From NCBI GenBank assembly GCA_963210315.1, contig OY723281.1, positions 1,550,001 through 1,614,000 of the forward strand: 64,000 nucleotides of DNA, given 5' to 3'. Of the stretch, positions 41,933 through 51,200 are shown piece after piece. Position 1 is the stretch's first letter. The number at the start of each line of letters is the position of its first letter. The notes under the pieces are model-generated. The model had not been told where the DNA came from. It did not search any database and was given only the letters and a program-made list of their open reading frames with translations. The position numbers were made by a program, and so were the translations under genes. Source of the DNA: Rhynchopus euleeides (Eukaryota; Euglenozoa; Diplonemea; Diplonemida; Diplonemidae).

Positions 41933-43771
41933 TCAACGAGGCGGGCGCGCTGGTAAAAGTGTGGGTGGCATCGACACTGGTGGCAACTCCACGGGGTGTG
42001 TGGCCTGCGTCCCTCGCGTGTACGCGTCTGCGCGTTGGTCGTGGGTCGCAACCCAGTGTGGAATCAGTCGTATCTGCTGGCGGCGCGCTGTTGTGTATAT
42101 CTCCTGCAGCAGAAGGTTGCCTCGGTAGTTGGCGCAGTGGCCCTTCCGGAGCGCGAACACCAGGCCGAGGTTGTCTATGTGGCAGGTCACGCTTGCCTCC
42201 CTCACACGCTGCATCATGCGCACCCCCTGCCACACTGCATACGCTTCCTTCAGGAAGATGTTCGTGTCCGCGTCGCTCCCTTCGAACGCACCTTGGGACA
42301 CTGACTCCCCTCCCGGTAACACGAGCACCGCCGCCCACGCCGTGGATGACGCGTCTGTCCAGAGCTCAATGGTCGGTGGCGGGTTCTGCGGCGTATACCA
42401 CTCGTTGTCCTCGATGAGTCGTGTCCGCGCCACTGTCTCCGCCTGCACTGACGGAGGTACTGCGACCCTGGAGTCCCATCGGGCGTTGTTCGAGTGAGTC
42501 TGCTTCGCGATGCGCCGCACGAAGGACAACACGGCTGGCATGTAACACATCGGTGTCCGCATCACATACGACTGCCAGACGAAAGACCCGAATACTCTGA
42601 ACGCCCTGCGTGGTGTCGTGTGGCCGTTGACGACTTCCTTGTACTCTTCCCGTCCGAGGACTTTTTGCACCCAGGCTGTGTCCATGCGGAAACGGTGTCG
42701 CGTCAGGTCGAAGTGGATCCCGAACACTGTGAAGTCCTGCAGCGGCACGCCGTGTTGTGTGTCGTCGAAGTTCAGGGCGGCCCCCACCTTCTCGCAGCGG
42801 CTGATGAAGTCGGCGTACCTCGCCTGTGCCTCTGGTAGGGAGTCTCCGACAGCGATGAAGTTGTCAATCCAGACTATTCCGTGCTCTGGCGGGAGCAGCA
42901 CGCGTGCGCTGCGGTTCGCGATTGCCGGGGAATGTGACCACCCCATGCACATGACAGTCAGGAAGGTCTTCACGAATGTCTTTCTCTCCCCGCCTAGGCG
43001 CACTTCGAAGTAGCGTTGGATCTCCTTGTGTACGGGGAACTGGTAGAACCAGCTGCGTGCATCTGCCATCACCACCCAGCTCGCCGCGGCCACTCGCTGT
43101 GTCACCTCCGTGATGTCCTGCAAACGCATGTCCGGTGGGCGTGTCATCAGTGCGTTTAGCCGCCTTGCGTCGACGATGAAACGTTGGCCCCCAGACTTCT
43201 TGGACACGGTGAACGCTGGCAGCGTGAGGTACGGGTGTGCATCCGCCTCCGTCAGGGCGCCATACTCAACCAAGGTGTCCAGGTGGTGCAACATGTGGCG
43301 TGATACCTTCCTCCCCGTTTTACGTAGTTCTTGGCGGGCCTCGGGAAGCAGTGCGTCAGCGAAAGCGGCTGGCTTGGTGATGAGGTCCAGGACCCCCGTC
43401 AGTTCACCCTCGCTGTCCAACCGTCGCAGTTCCTTGAGATTGAGGCGTGAGGTGCAGATCTCCGCGATGTAGTCCTCTTCCTCCGGCAGCTCCGTCTTCG
43501 CGTTGGCTGGCCGTATCACCTTCCCCCCCGTGCACACACCCAAGTCCTCCCCGTAGAGGTCCTCGACACCCGGACCGTACGACTCTGCGCTATCCACCTC
43601 GCTCCACGCTTCCTCATCACTGGGTGGAGGGTCGGACGTGGCTTCGTCGGATGTGGCATCTTCGTAGTAGCGGCGCGCTGCGAACAGCCTCGTGGTCCCC
43701 GGGAAGTGGGTTGCTGTCAGGGGTTTTGGCTGTGTGCGCGTAGTCCCCCCTTGCTGTCGTTTTTTCTTCAC
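41933..43771 (-). CDS. Reverse transcriptase-RNase H of the retrotransposon
   Basis: Frame -1 relative to the recombinase, overlapping its stop (GTGGTGAAG). RT motifs: KKSGGQRFIVDARRLNAL (fingers), WVVMADARSWFYQFPV (motif A Asp), MGWSHSPAIAN (motif B region), IVWIDNFIAVGD (motif C, WIDN where most RTs have YxDD), FGIHFD. RNase H: ELWTDASSTAWAAVL, FLKEAYAVW, CHIDNLGLVFAL, HWVATHDQRADAYTRG give the D-E-D-(H)-D set. No early ATG: the first Met is more than 120 codons in, so expression by frameshifting or reinitiation is likely. The frame is also open upstream through the recombinase region, but that translation is a shadow. No DNA methylase domain as in DIRS1. Confidence 0.88.
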   Translation of the reverse strand: MKKKRQQGGTTRTQPKPLTATHFPGTTRLFAARRYYEDATSDEATSDPPPSDEEAWSEVDSAESYGPGVEDLYGEDLGVCTGGKVIRPANAKTELPEEEDYIAEICTSRLNLKELRRLDSEGELTGVLDLITKPAAFADALLPEARQELRKTGRKVSRHMLHHLDTLVEYGALTEADAHPYLTLPAFTVSKKSGGQRFIVDARRLNALMTRPPDMRLQDITEVTQRVAAASWVVMADARSWFYQFPVHKEIQRYFEVRLGGERKTFVKTFLTVMCMGWSHSPAIANRSARVLLPPEHGIVWIDNFIAVGDSLPEAQARYADFISRCEKVGAALNFDDTQHGVPLQDFTVFGIHFDLTRHRFRMDTAWVQKVLGREEYKEVVNGHTTPRRAFRVFGSFVWQSYVMRTPMCYMPAVLSFVRRIAKQTHSNNARWDSRVAVPPSVQAETVARTRLIEDNEWYTPQNPPPTIELWTDASSTAWAAVLVLPGGESVSQGAFEGSDADTNIFLKEAYAVWQGVRMMQRVREASVTCHIDNLGLVFALRKGHCANYRGNLLLQEIYTTARRQQIRLIPHWVATHDQRADAYTRGTQATHPVELPPVSMPPTLLPARPPR

Positions 43772-44787
43772 CACTCGATCTTCGCCGACACCTGTGCTGT
43801 CTCGCGCGCGTGTGCGTTTTCCGCCGCTGATACGTAACGCATCACACCGTCGACCGTCGCGTGTCTCGAGAGGAGGCGCACCTCCTCCAGTGGAACGTTC
43901 TTCCGCGCAAGCTGTGTGAGTGCCCCCCTCCGCAGAGAGTGTGCCGTGAGCCCCCTCCGTGCCCGCTTGACGGCTTTTACCACGGTCCGGTAGGTGACGT
44001 CCGCCGGGAACAGTCTCGTCTCTCCTGCACTGCGCGCCCTGCGGAGGCGGTGTCGGAGGATACGGTGTAGGTCCTTCGGCAGGGAGATTCCTGTGATGTG
44101 ACCCATGTGGAAAGGGTCCGCCTTCGACTGGGTCCAGCGCACGTATATCGGCTCGCTGCGCTTTTCCGATGTGACGTCCTTCACATCCAAACGCAGTGCG
44201 TCCGAAGCCCTTGCCGCACCCCCCCACATGATGCCGAGCAGCAGTTTCACGATGGGACGTGGCTCCTTCGCTAGCGCCTCCCGGATGTTGTGGGCTGTTG
44301 CTGGTTCTGCTTGCTTCTGTGGTCGTAGTGCTCCTCCCCGCTTCAGCGCCCGCCTGTAGTCCGCCACAATTTGTCTTCCGTCGAGGGGGAACGCTGCGAA
44401 GCGTCTGAGTGCTGCTGCAAGGTTGTTGAGGTACTGGAGGGCGGACTGCACTGATAGCCCGTCCTTCCGTTGCTTCGTGACCCACAGCACCGCCCCTTCG
44501 TCGTGTGGCAGTGTCCGCCTCTCCGCTTTCATCCACCCTTCCCGGAACTGCGAGTATCTGTCGTATGTGCGGCGGAGGGCCCCCCAGTATGTGGGTGCGA
44601 GGGCTTGGGACAGGGTGTGCTGTAGTTCCTGGCGAATGGTGGTTGCTTCCTCCGGGGTCACGCTCGTCTCGGTCTTGCGGGGGCGTCCTCTTGTTGACGG
44701 GGGGGCAGATGGTACTGCCTTCACATACACCACCGCGGCGGGGGGGAGGGTCGTGGCCCGCGGGCGTCCCCTGCTGGTGTCGGGAAG
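43768..44787 (-). CDS. Tyrosine recombinase of the retrotransposon
   Basis: In the same frame as ORF1 directly after its TGA; the 18 codons between the stop and the first alternative start are open, and there is no ATG before the N-terminal domain, so readthrough of TGA-C (a leaky context) or a non-ATG start is implied. Catalytic residues visible: Arg in GGAARASDALRL, a Lys in RWTQSKADPF (beta-hairpin Lys), HxxR in HSLRRGA, His in LLSRHATVD and the Tyr nucleophile in GVMRYV. The N-terminal helical part (TYWGALRRTYDRYSQF) is like a SAM-like core-binding domain. It would integrate the circular cDNA at a site matching the repeats. Confidence 0.88.
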   Translation of the reverse strand, partial: LPDTSRGRPRATTLPPAAVVYVKAVPSAPPSTRGRPRKTETSVTPEEATTIRQELQHTLSQALAPTYWGALRRTYDRYSQFREGWMKAERRTLPHDEGAVLWVTKQRKDGLSVQSALQYLNNLAAALRRFAAFPLDGRQIVADYRRALKRGGALRPQKQAEPATAHNIREALAKEPRPIVKLLLGIMWGGAARASDALRLDVKDVTSEKRSEPIYVRWTQSKADPFHMGHITGISLPKDLHRILRHRLRRARSAGETRLFPADVTYRTVVKAVKRARRGLTAHSLRRGALTQLARKNVPLEEVRLLSRHATVDGVMRYVSAAENAHARETAQVSAKIEW

Positions 44788-45858
44788 TCACTGTCGCTTG
44801 CCTTTCCCCCCCCGTCCTTTGTGGTGGCCCTTTCCCGAGTAGGGCGCGGGGCGGTCCTGCGTGTTACGCTCCTGCAGGAACCGCTCCTGAAACGCGGCCC
44901 GCCTCTCCTGCGTGTCGTCCTGCGTGGCCCGCCCCTCCCGGAGTAGGCGCCCGTGTGCCACCGCATCGTACTTCGCTGGGTCCATAATCTTCGCCTTTGC
45001 CAGGTAGAGGCGGGCGCCCGCTCGCCCCTTCAGGAGAAAGTGTGAGTTCATAGCGACGATTGTCTTGTGAAGGGCCTCGATAAACCGGTCCGGATCGTCG
45101 TCGTCGCGGATCAGCCCCATTGTCTGAAACAGAGAGTCGAAGGCCTGGATGAGCTGGTGTTGCCAGTCCGGTGAACTCGGGGCATCGCTGAGCTCCGCCT
45201 GTCGGAAAACCCGGGATACCTCAGCTTTCACCAACCTGCGTCCGGGGGCAGTGGCGATCGACGATCCCCAGGTCGACACGATGTGGGCGGAGAAGTCAGC
45301 GGGCAGCTCGGCCTCCGTCCGCTGCAGCGCCTTCTGCAGAGTGGCGATCTGCTTCGCCTGCGTCTCCACGGTCTTCTTCAGCTCCTTCTGCTCCTTCTCC
45401 AGCCGGCCTGTCAACTTCAGCAGGTACTCCAGCGAGTTCGCCACGCGGAGATCGGTGTTCGAGTCGGCGGGGTGGTGTGCGTCCCTGTGCTGGAGGCCCG
45501 TGCCACTCTGGCTGTCCGCCTCGCTGTACTCCCCGTCCTCGCCTAGCTCGCCCGCCCCTGCTGCCAGGTCCGCCGCGGTCTCCTCGTCGACCGCCTGCCG
45601 GACCCATGCGCACTCGGGGCACACCCAGCCCCTGTCCCCTGCGCCCTCGAGCCATTCGGGGACGATGTGCGCCGGGATGTGCTCTCTCATGCACGTCCTG
45701 ACCGTGGTCCCACCGCAGTCGTGGCAGCTGAATGCGGTCCTGGCTGTGTGCGTTGTATTGCAGGTTTCGAATATGCACTCGGGGCGACGCTCTGCTGGCT
45801 CGTTGTCGGGGTGGGCGGGGTCGGGAACCTTCAGGGTGTCCCAATCCAGAGTGGCCAT
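44788..45858 (-). CDS. Gag-like ORF1 of the retrotransposon, 356 aa
   Basis: ATG at 45858. Residues about 25-85 hold a Cys/His cluster (CNTTHTARTAFSCHDCGG, TCMREHIPAH, WVCPECAW) spaced like a PHD/RING-type zinc fold, different from the CCHC knuckle of LTR elements. Residues about 145-190 are a coiled coil (LLKLTGRLEKEQKELKKTVE). The C-terminus is basic and Gly/Lys-rich (GKGHHKGRGGKGKRQ), suited to nucleic-acid binding. It ends in TGA at 44790-44788, followed in the same frame by the recombinase. It probably forms the RNP particle for reverse transcription. Confidence 0.8.
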   Translation of the reverse strand: MATLDWDTLKVPDPAHPDNEPAERRPECIFETCNTTHTARTAFSCHDCGGTTVRTCMREHIPAHIVPEWLEGAGDRGWVCPECAWVRQAVDEETAADLAAGAGELGEDGEYSEADSQSGTGLQHRDAHHPADSNTDLRVANSLEYLLKLTGRLEKEQKELKKTVETQAKQIATLQKALQRTEAELPADFSAHIVSTWGSSIATAPGRRLVKAEVSRVFRQAELSDAPSSPDWQHQLIQAFDSLFQTMGLIRDDDDPDRFIEALHKTIVAMNSHFLLKGRAGARLYLAKAKIMDPAKYDAVAHGRLLREGRATQDDTQERRAAFQERFLQERNTQDRPAPYSGKGHHKGRGGKGKRQ

Positions 45859-45867
45859 CTTCTCTGT

Positions 45868-46235
45868 TACGCAGCTCGGCGTAGTTACTGTCCCTCTCTG
45901 TTTGTTACACGCAGCACGGCGTTGTTACTGTCCCTCTCTGTAAGATACACGCAGCTCGGCGTAGTTACTGTCCCTCTCTGTTTGTTACACGCAGCACGGC
46001 GTTGTTACTGTCCCTCTCTGTAAGATACACGCAGCTCGGCGTAGTTACTGTCCCTCTCTGTTTGTTACACGCAGCACGGCGTTGTTACTGCCCCTCTCTG
46101 TAAGATACACGCAGCTCGGCGTAGTTACTGTCCCTCTCTGACCTCAAAATACGCGCAGCTCGGCGTACTCCCTCAGCCCGTAGTTACGCACGGCGTAGTT
46201 ACTGTCCCTCTCTCTTCAGAACAACCACGCAGCTC
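45868..46235. repeat. 40-bp tandem repeats in the retrotransposon leader
   Basis: Alternating units CGCAGCTCGGCGTAGTTACT / CGCAGCACGGCGTTGTTACT followed by GTCCCTCTCTGTTTGTTACA or GTAAGATACA, about eight units with decay at the right edge. They lie between the 5' repeat and the gag ATG and could hold promoter or RNA-structure elements. Confidence 0.85.
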
Positions 46236-46296
46236 GGCGTACTCTGTCCGCTTCTGTCACTCTTGCCCCCCTCTTGATTCTCTCGCCTGCTTGATA

Positions 46297-46438
46297 GTTT
46301 GTTGCGTTGACGCTTCTACACACAAAACCCTGAACTGATCACACCCTGAGCCTGATGAAGGGTGGGGTTAGTGTATAGAGCACGTTTGGTTGCAGCTGTG
46401 GTGGGGCGCTTTCCGCTCACACGAGTGTGCTTAAAAAG
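46297..46438 (-). repeat. Split direct repeat a1 (element 5' end)
   Basis: 142 bp matching 41683-41824: GTTTGTTGCGTTGACGCTTC ... GAGTGTGCTTAAAAAG. A diverged relative containing CCTGATGAAGG and GAGCACGTTTGG lies on the minus strand at 59660-59770. Confidence 0.9.
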
Positions 46439-49400
46439 TTAATTCCCTGCGCTTTGGCTTGGCCCGCAGCGAGAAGACTCCCTTTCAGGGCACGAACCCC
46501 CTCCTTTTTATTGATGGCGGAAGCGATCAATGCAAGAATCATCTGTCAGGAAGACCCGAGAGACTGCTGCTGTATTTTATGCACGTCTCCTCCTGGCAGT
46601 GTGTGTGAATGGACCTCAACCCCCTCCCTCTGTGACTTTCATTTTTTACCCCCCCCCCCCCCACCCCCACCCCCACCTCCATGGAATTCAGAACAAAAGA
46701 ATGACTCTGGGGTGTCCTCGATGTCGGTATTCTTAGTTTGTTAGAAGCCATCCAATGCAAACCTCACGGTGCAGCTCTCTCTCTCTCAGGAGAAGGAACT
46801 GCACCCACAAGCAAAAAAAATGCGCCGTTTTCAGCACCGGTATCGAAGACCCCCAGAAGGCTGTCTGAACAATCCGTGGGCTGTGCTCTCCCAGCACCCC
46901 CCTCCCTCTGCGTCACCCTATATTCCATTGTGCATTGATCTGCCCTGTACAACACATCTGGTGTAGTGACTACAAAAAGGATTGCCGGGATTTCTTTTGT
47001 TTTGTTTGTGCAACCTTCTGGTCACCTGTCACGTTGGGGCGTGGAGTGTAGGTGAACAACAACATTGCTCCCGCTGCAACCTTTTTAGTTCTGAACGCCT
47101 TCCGTGAGCACGGTGCGTTTGACACAAAAGGAGAAGGTGCTGGGCGACCATTCACTCTCGACGATCAACCCCCCTCTGCGTCACCCTATATTCTGGCGCA
47201 CGTTTAGAGCAGAAAAATGTCACGACAGGCAGCAGCCTCTCTGGCGTGGTGACTCCACAAGGGACAACACACTGCGACAAGGGTGCTGGGTGACTTGCCT
47301 TTGCTTTCACTCTCGACAATAAAGCCCCCCCCCCCCCCCCCGCGCGCGCGGCCTCGATAGACTGCACACATCAATCCCAATTCTACGTTCTGCGTTCGAC
47401 TCTATTACCTCTCTCTCCCTCCACAATCCCCCCTCTCCCTCCCCTTCCGACCCTGCCGCTTTGCTGAGAAGTGCCATCTGGATTGACAACCCAGTCACAG
47501 TGTGGGGAAATGGTTTGAACCCTGGTGTATTCCCCGCCCTCCACTCCACGGGCAGCATTGCATGGGTGCTGATCCACCCGCGCAATGCTGCTTTTAAGTG
47601 ATGTCGTGTGTTGTCGCGTGAAGAGCGCGGCACGCTGGCCTTGAAGGGGGTGGAGGTTCCGAGGTCACGGCCTGTCCCCCGACCAGGTGCCACCCGACGC
47701 TTTTCACAAAACTGTGCGTCTGCAAGTCAGGAAAGGGGGGAGAAAAGCCAGCGGGTATTCGTCGATCGCGAGAAAAACCCCCAAAAAAATATCAGGCGTT
47801 GTTTGTGCGCCAAACCCGGGTGAACAAACCTCACGTGTTTTGCCTGATGAAGGTTGGTGAGAATGTGCGCACAGTCATAGCAACACGTGTTTGTCACCCA
47901 AAGCGCTGCCAACTATCTTTTTCACTGTGGCAAGCTTTCTTCTTGTTGTTGACAAAAAATATTGATTCGCGTGTTGAATGTGAAAAATTAGAAAGAACAA
48001 AAATAGAAAAAAATCAAAATGAGGAATGGTGAACATACCTGTGTGCGTACCACACGGCAAGGTGTGCGCTGTTGTTTGCTGCGGGGTGGCGACCGGGGGA
48101 GGGGGCGGGCCGTCTGTGTTGTCTGTATCACTTGGTCCGCCCTTGTGTGCATCGAAGCAAGGAGGACAGCAGACGAAGGCGGGCGTTCATACTTGATTTT
48201 CCGCGAACGGCTGAACGTCTTCGCCACCGATCACTGCCCCCAGTGGGGTCGTCGAAATGCCAAAACAAAGTCGAGAAACAATGCGAGCTGTGACAGTGGC
48301 CCTCGTTGGTAGTTCTTCGCTTTATTCTGGACTGGTGGAGGTCACGGGTGGAGGTCGGGACAACCCTGTAGTGCTGCTATTGTAGGCAGGGCCGCATCTC
48401 ACCGCACCACAGGTCGAGGTGTGTGCGTCTCACCACACTATGCGGGATCGCACGTGGGGTCCGCGTTCCAACAAAACAACTTTCAGCAGGACATGGTCTC
48501 GCTTTGCTTGTCACTTCACGATCCAGCGGGGGCACTGACAGTTTTGCTCAAAGCAAGCTTGCTTTCCACATCTAAAGAGTCGGTGGGAGCGTTCCGCGCG
48601 CGCAGTGTGTTTTGAGAAGGCAGCACAGAAGAATACCCCTATGCACAGCAACCCTTAACAGCCACAACACACTGCCGCTCGTGCGCACAAACTAAATCCG
48701 GACTACCGTAAAAGGAAATATTGTGGACCGTAATAAAGGTGAACCGTACTATAGGTGGACCGTAAAAAAGATGGAACAAATAGGATTTTTCCGGAACTTG
48801 GAACATTTTTACGGTCCACCTATTTTACGGTTGGGATAGTGGACTTGGCAGTTTTTTTACGAGTTCCGAGCGACGAAGTCGCGAAGGAACCAAGGAAATC
48901 GTACGACTGAAGCTTCAGGATCAACACCACAGGGCCTCAACACATAGTGCGCGCTCACCATCGTCCGGAACTGTTCTCCCACAGTTACTGCAGGGTGTAC
49001 TACACTAAAGGAGTACGATTTCCCTGAATTTTCCGGGCACTGATTCACGAATTTACATCTGGAGGGAGCCCGGTCGTCTCAGCTTCTGTCTGCGCGCCCT
49101 GCCGTACTGTGGCTGCTTATGTGGGCGAGCGCAGCAGGTTCTATTTTTACTTCTACCGGAACGCTCCTTGCATGGTACTACACTTCTCGAGGTGAGTGGT
49201 GGTGATCGTGCCCTTTCCGCACGCAGGGAGGCCTTGCTTCTCTTGCTGGTGTTGGTTGCGGTGGTGGAGGGAGGGTCCAAAGCTGGGAGGTCGGGAGGCC
49301 TACGTGGAAGTCTGCGGCATGGAGGCCGCAACCCACCAGCCCGCGGGCGAAAGTCGCATTGTCCGTTCCATATTCAGTCCCAATAAATAGTGGACCGTAA

Positions 49401-49500
49401 AAAAGATGGAACGTTTGGCCTTTTTTTGGGAACTTGGAACATTTTTACGGTCCACCCTTTTTCCGTTTACGGTATTTTTCCCTTCTTCACCTTTCGTACT
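46439..49500. other. Intergenic region with dispersed repeats
   Basis: 46510-46590 matches 4207-4275 (GAAGCGATCAATGCA). 46973-47130 is R1 inverted. A poly-C run lies at 47325-47342 and a CGCGCGCG run follows. 48768-48830 and 49389-49455 are two copies of a small hairpin GGACCGTAAAAAAGATGGAA ... TTTTTACGGTCC bracketing 0.55 kb. 48855-49030 resembles 59805-60010 (CGACGAAG ... GGAAATCGTACGACTGAAGC). No supported gene. Confidence 0.5.
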
Positions 49501-50051
49501 CCTCCATGAATGAGCCTGGCACGCAAATTGCATTCTGGATGGATCGATGATCATCATGCATGCAGGCTGTTTGCAGGCTTCGACCACCCACCGACCCACC
49601 CCCAGGCCCATCCTCTGCCCCCACCCCCTATCACTCTTGGAAGAATCATCAAAGGAGGATCAATGCTGCATTGCGCAAAGTGGGTGACGAAAGGAGCTGG
49701 CCCGCAGAGCACCGCGCACATGGCGTGTGACCCCATCCCCCATTGCACCCCATGGCCCCCAACTGTCCGGAATTGCCAGGGTGCACACACCCCCCCCCCC
49801 CCCCCCCGCTGTCTGGGGCAGGAGACTCCCTTAGTCCCCTTAGTCCCCTTGGTTCCTGCACCCCCTCCCCGTCCCTTCTGCATTCTACTGACAGTGCAAT
49901 TGGATTGTCATCAGAACTGTTGTGGCTGGGAAGGAGAGGTTGCCTTCTGATTGTTCTTCCGCAGCCGAACTGTGGGGGACTTGTTCTGTGGTGTTGTGTG
50001 CAAGCTTGCATCTCAACACCTCACCTCCTCCCAACCACCCCCACCACAGGG

Positions 50052-51200
50052 ATGGACTGCCCCACCGTGGATGTGACTGTGCGTCACAGGGGAACCGGTG
50101 ACAGCTGTGTCGTCGGTGTACCGGAAGGCGGGACCGTGGTCGGGCTGAAGGCGGATGCGCTCAACGAGATGTTCCCGGGTTCTATCAACCCAGTCCGTGA
50201 GGCTGAAAACGTCGCAGCACACATCGAAGGGTGTGAGGAGGAGCTGGACGATGCACAGCGTGTTGCCGACACGGGTCTGGAGGACGGGGGTGCTGTCCAG
50301 CTCGTCCCACGCTGGCCCATCGTCAAGGCTCCCGCAGTCTACTCATCGACCCATGGGGACAAGATCTGCCGCATCACACTGTCGAGGTGCGGGACGCTGT
50401 GTGCTGTGGGTTACTACGACGGACGCATCACTGTGTTTGACACCACCACCGCTGCTGTGGTGGCGGACTTAACACACGGCGGCACTTATATATATTGCAC
50501 ATCATTCTCTGTCTGTGGGATGTGGTTGGCAACGTGCTCTCCCGACGGCACCATCTGCGTGTGGCTGACTTCAACTTGGGAGGAGGTGTGCATGCTGCAC
50601 CACAACAACAACGACGTGTACAGTGCAGGGTGGACACACTGCGGACGTCTGGTGTCCGGAGACAAATCAGGCAAAGTGCGTGTGTGGGACTTGAAGGGCA
50701 CACCGAGCGCCACAGTGCTGGAGGGTCACAGCGAGGCTGTTTTCAGCATTGCTGTGTCGGGCACGAGGATCTTCTGCGGGTCATTTGACAAGAGCATCCA
50801 TGTGTGGGACATCAGCACCCTCACACACACACACACCCTGGATGACCACACTGGTTGGGTGTGGGGCATCGCCCTGACTCAGGACGAGCAGCACCTGGTG
50901 TCGTGCTCTGAGGACAAGTCACTCAAGGTGTGGTGCACAACCTCCCTCAGCTGCCTGCGCACTGTGCAAGTGGACTGCCTTCCCCACTCACTCGCTGTGT
51001 CACAGCCAGGTGACGTTGTTGCAGTGCAGACTCCGCACAGTGACACCACCGCACTGTACAGCCTCAGCACGGGCGAGTGTCTGGGGAAGGTGGACTCACA
51101 GGGTGATGGTGTTGCACTCAGCCTCTGCGGGAGGTGGGTCTTCACACCAACGAACAAAACCTCAGTCTCTGTGTGTGCTGTGTCTTCTGTGTCACCCTGA
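50052..51200 (+). CDS. WD40 family copy G, 382 aa
   Basis: ATG at 50052 gives MDCPTVDVTVRH; the family's usual ATG is GTG here (50067) as in copy E, but G keeps a nearby upstream ATG, 5 codons earlier. The acceptor-like CACCCCCACCACAG ends 1-2 nt before it. Copy-specific stretches: THGDKICR, HGGTYIYCTSFS, CSPDGTICVW, HHNNNDVYSAGW, GHSEAVFS, CGSFDKSIHVW, CSEDKSLK, QVDCLPHSLAVS, QTPHSDTTALYSL (an insertion of 3 residues). It is separated from the main array by the retrotransposon region. Confidence 0.88.
   Translation: MDCPTVDVTVRHRGTGDSCVVGVPEGGTVVGLKADALNEMFPGSINPVREAENVAAHIEGCEEELDDAQRVADTGLEDGGAVQLVPRWPIVKAPAVYSSTHGDKICRITLSRCGTLCAVGYYDGRITVFDTTTAAVVADLTHGGTYIYCTSFSVCGMWLATCSPDGTICVWLTSTWEEVCMLHHNNNDVYSAGWTHCGRLVSGDKSGKVRVWDLKGTPSATVLEGHSEAVFSIAVSGTRIFCGSFDKSIHVWDISTLTHTHTLDDHTGWVWGIALTQDEQHLVSCSEDKSLKVWCTTSLSCLRTVQVDCLPHSLAVSQPGDVVAVQTPHSDTTALYSLSTGECLGKVDSQGDGVALSLCGRWVFTPTNKTSVSVCAVSSVSP

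Larger units (their letters stand above)
41632..46438 (-). mobile_element. Complete tyrosine-recombinase (DIRS-order) retrotransposon, VIPER-like
   Basis: Minus-strand 5'-3': repeat a (46438-46297, 142 bp), 40-bp tandem repeats, gag-like ORF, tyrosine recombinase, RT-RNase H, then repeat b (41895-41820), a again (41824-41683) and b again (41707-41632). This a - ORFs - b-a-b layout is the split direct repeat of Ngaro/PAT/VIPER-type elements, which integrate with a tyrosine recombinase via a circular intermediate and leave no TSD; none is seen. The 112 and 76 bp repeats are essentially identical between copies, and all three ORFs are open, so the insertion is young and possibly active. Gene order with recombinase before RT fits VIPER/TATE rather than classical DIRS or Ngaro (from memory). 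Confidence 0.9.

Noticed and set aside
43772..44791. N-terminal third of the 952-codon RT frame as an extra protein domain
   Set aside because: It overlaps the recombinase in another frame, is Pro/Arg/Gly-rich without motifs, and its first codon is GTG; treated as a shadow of the recombinase.
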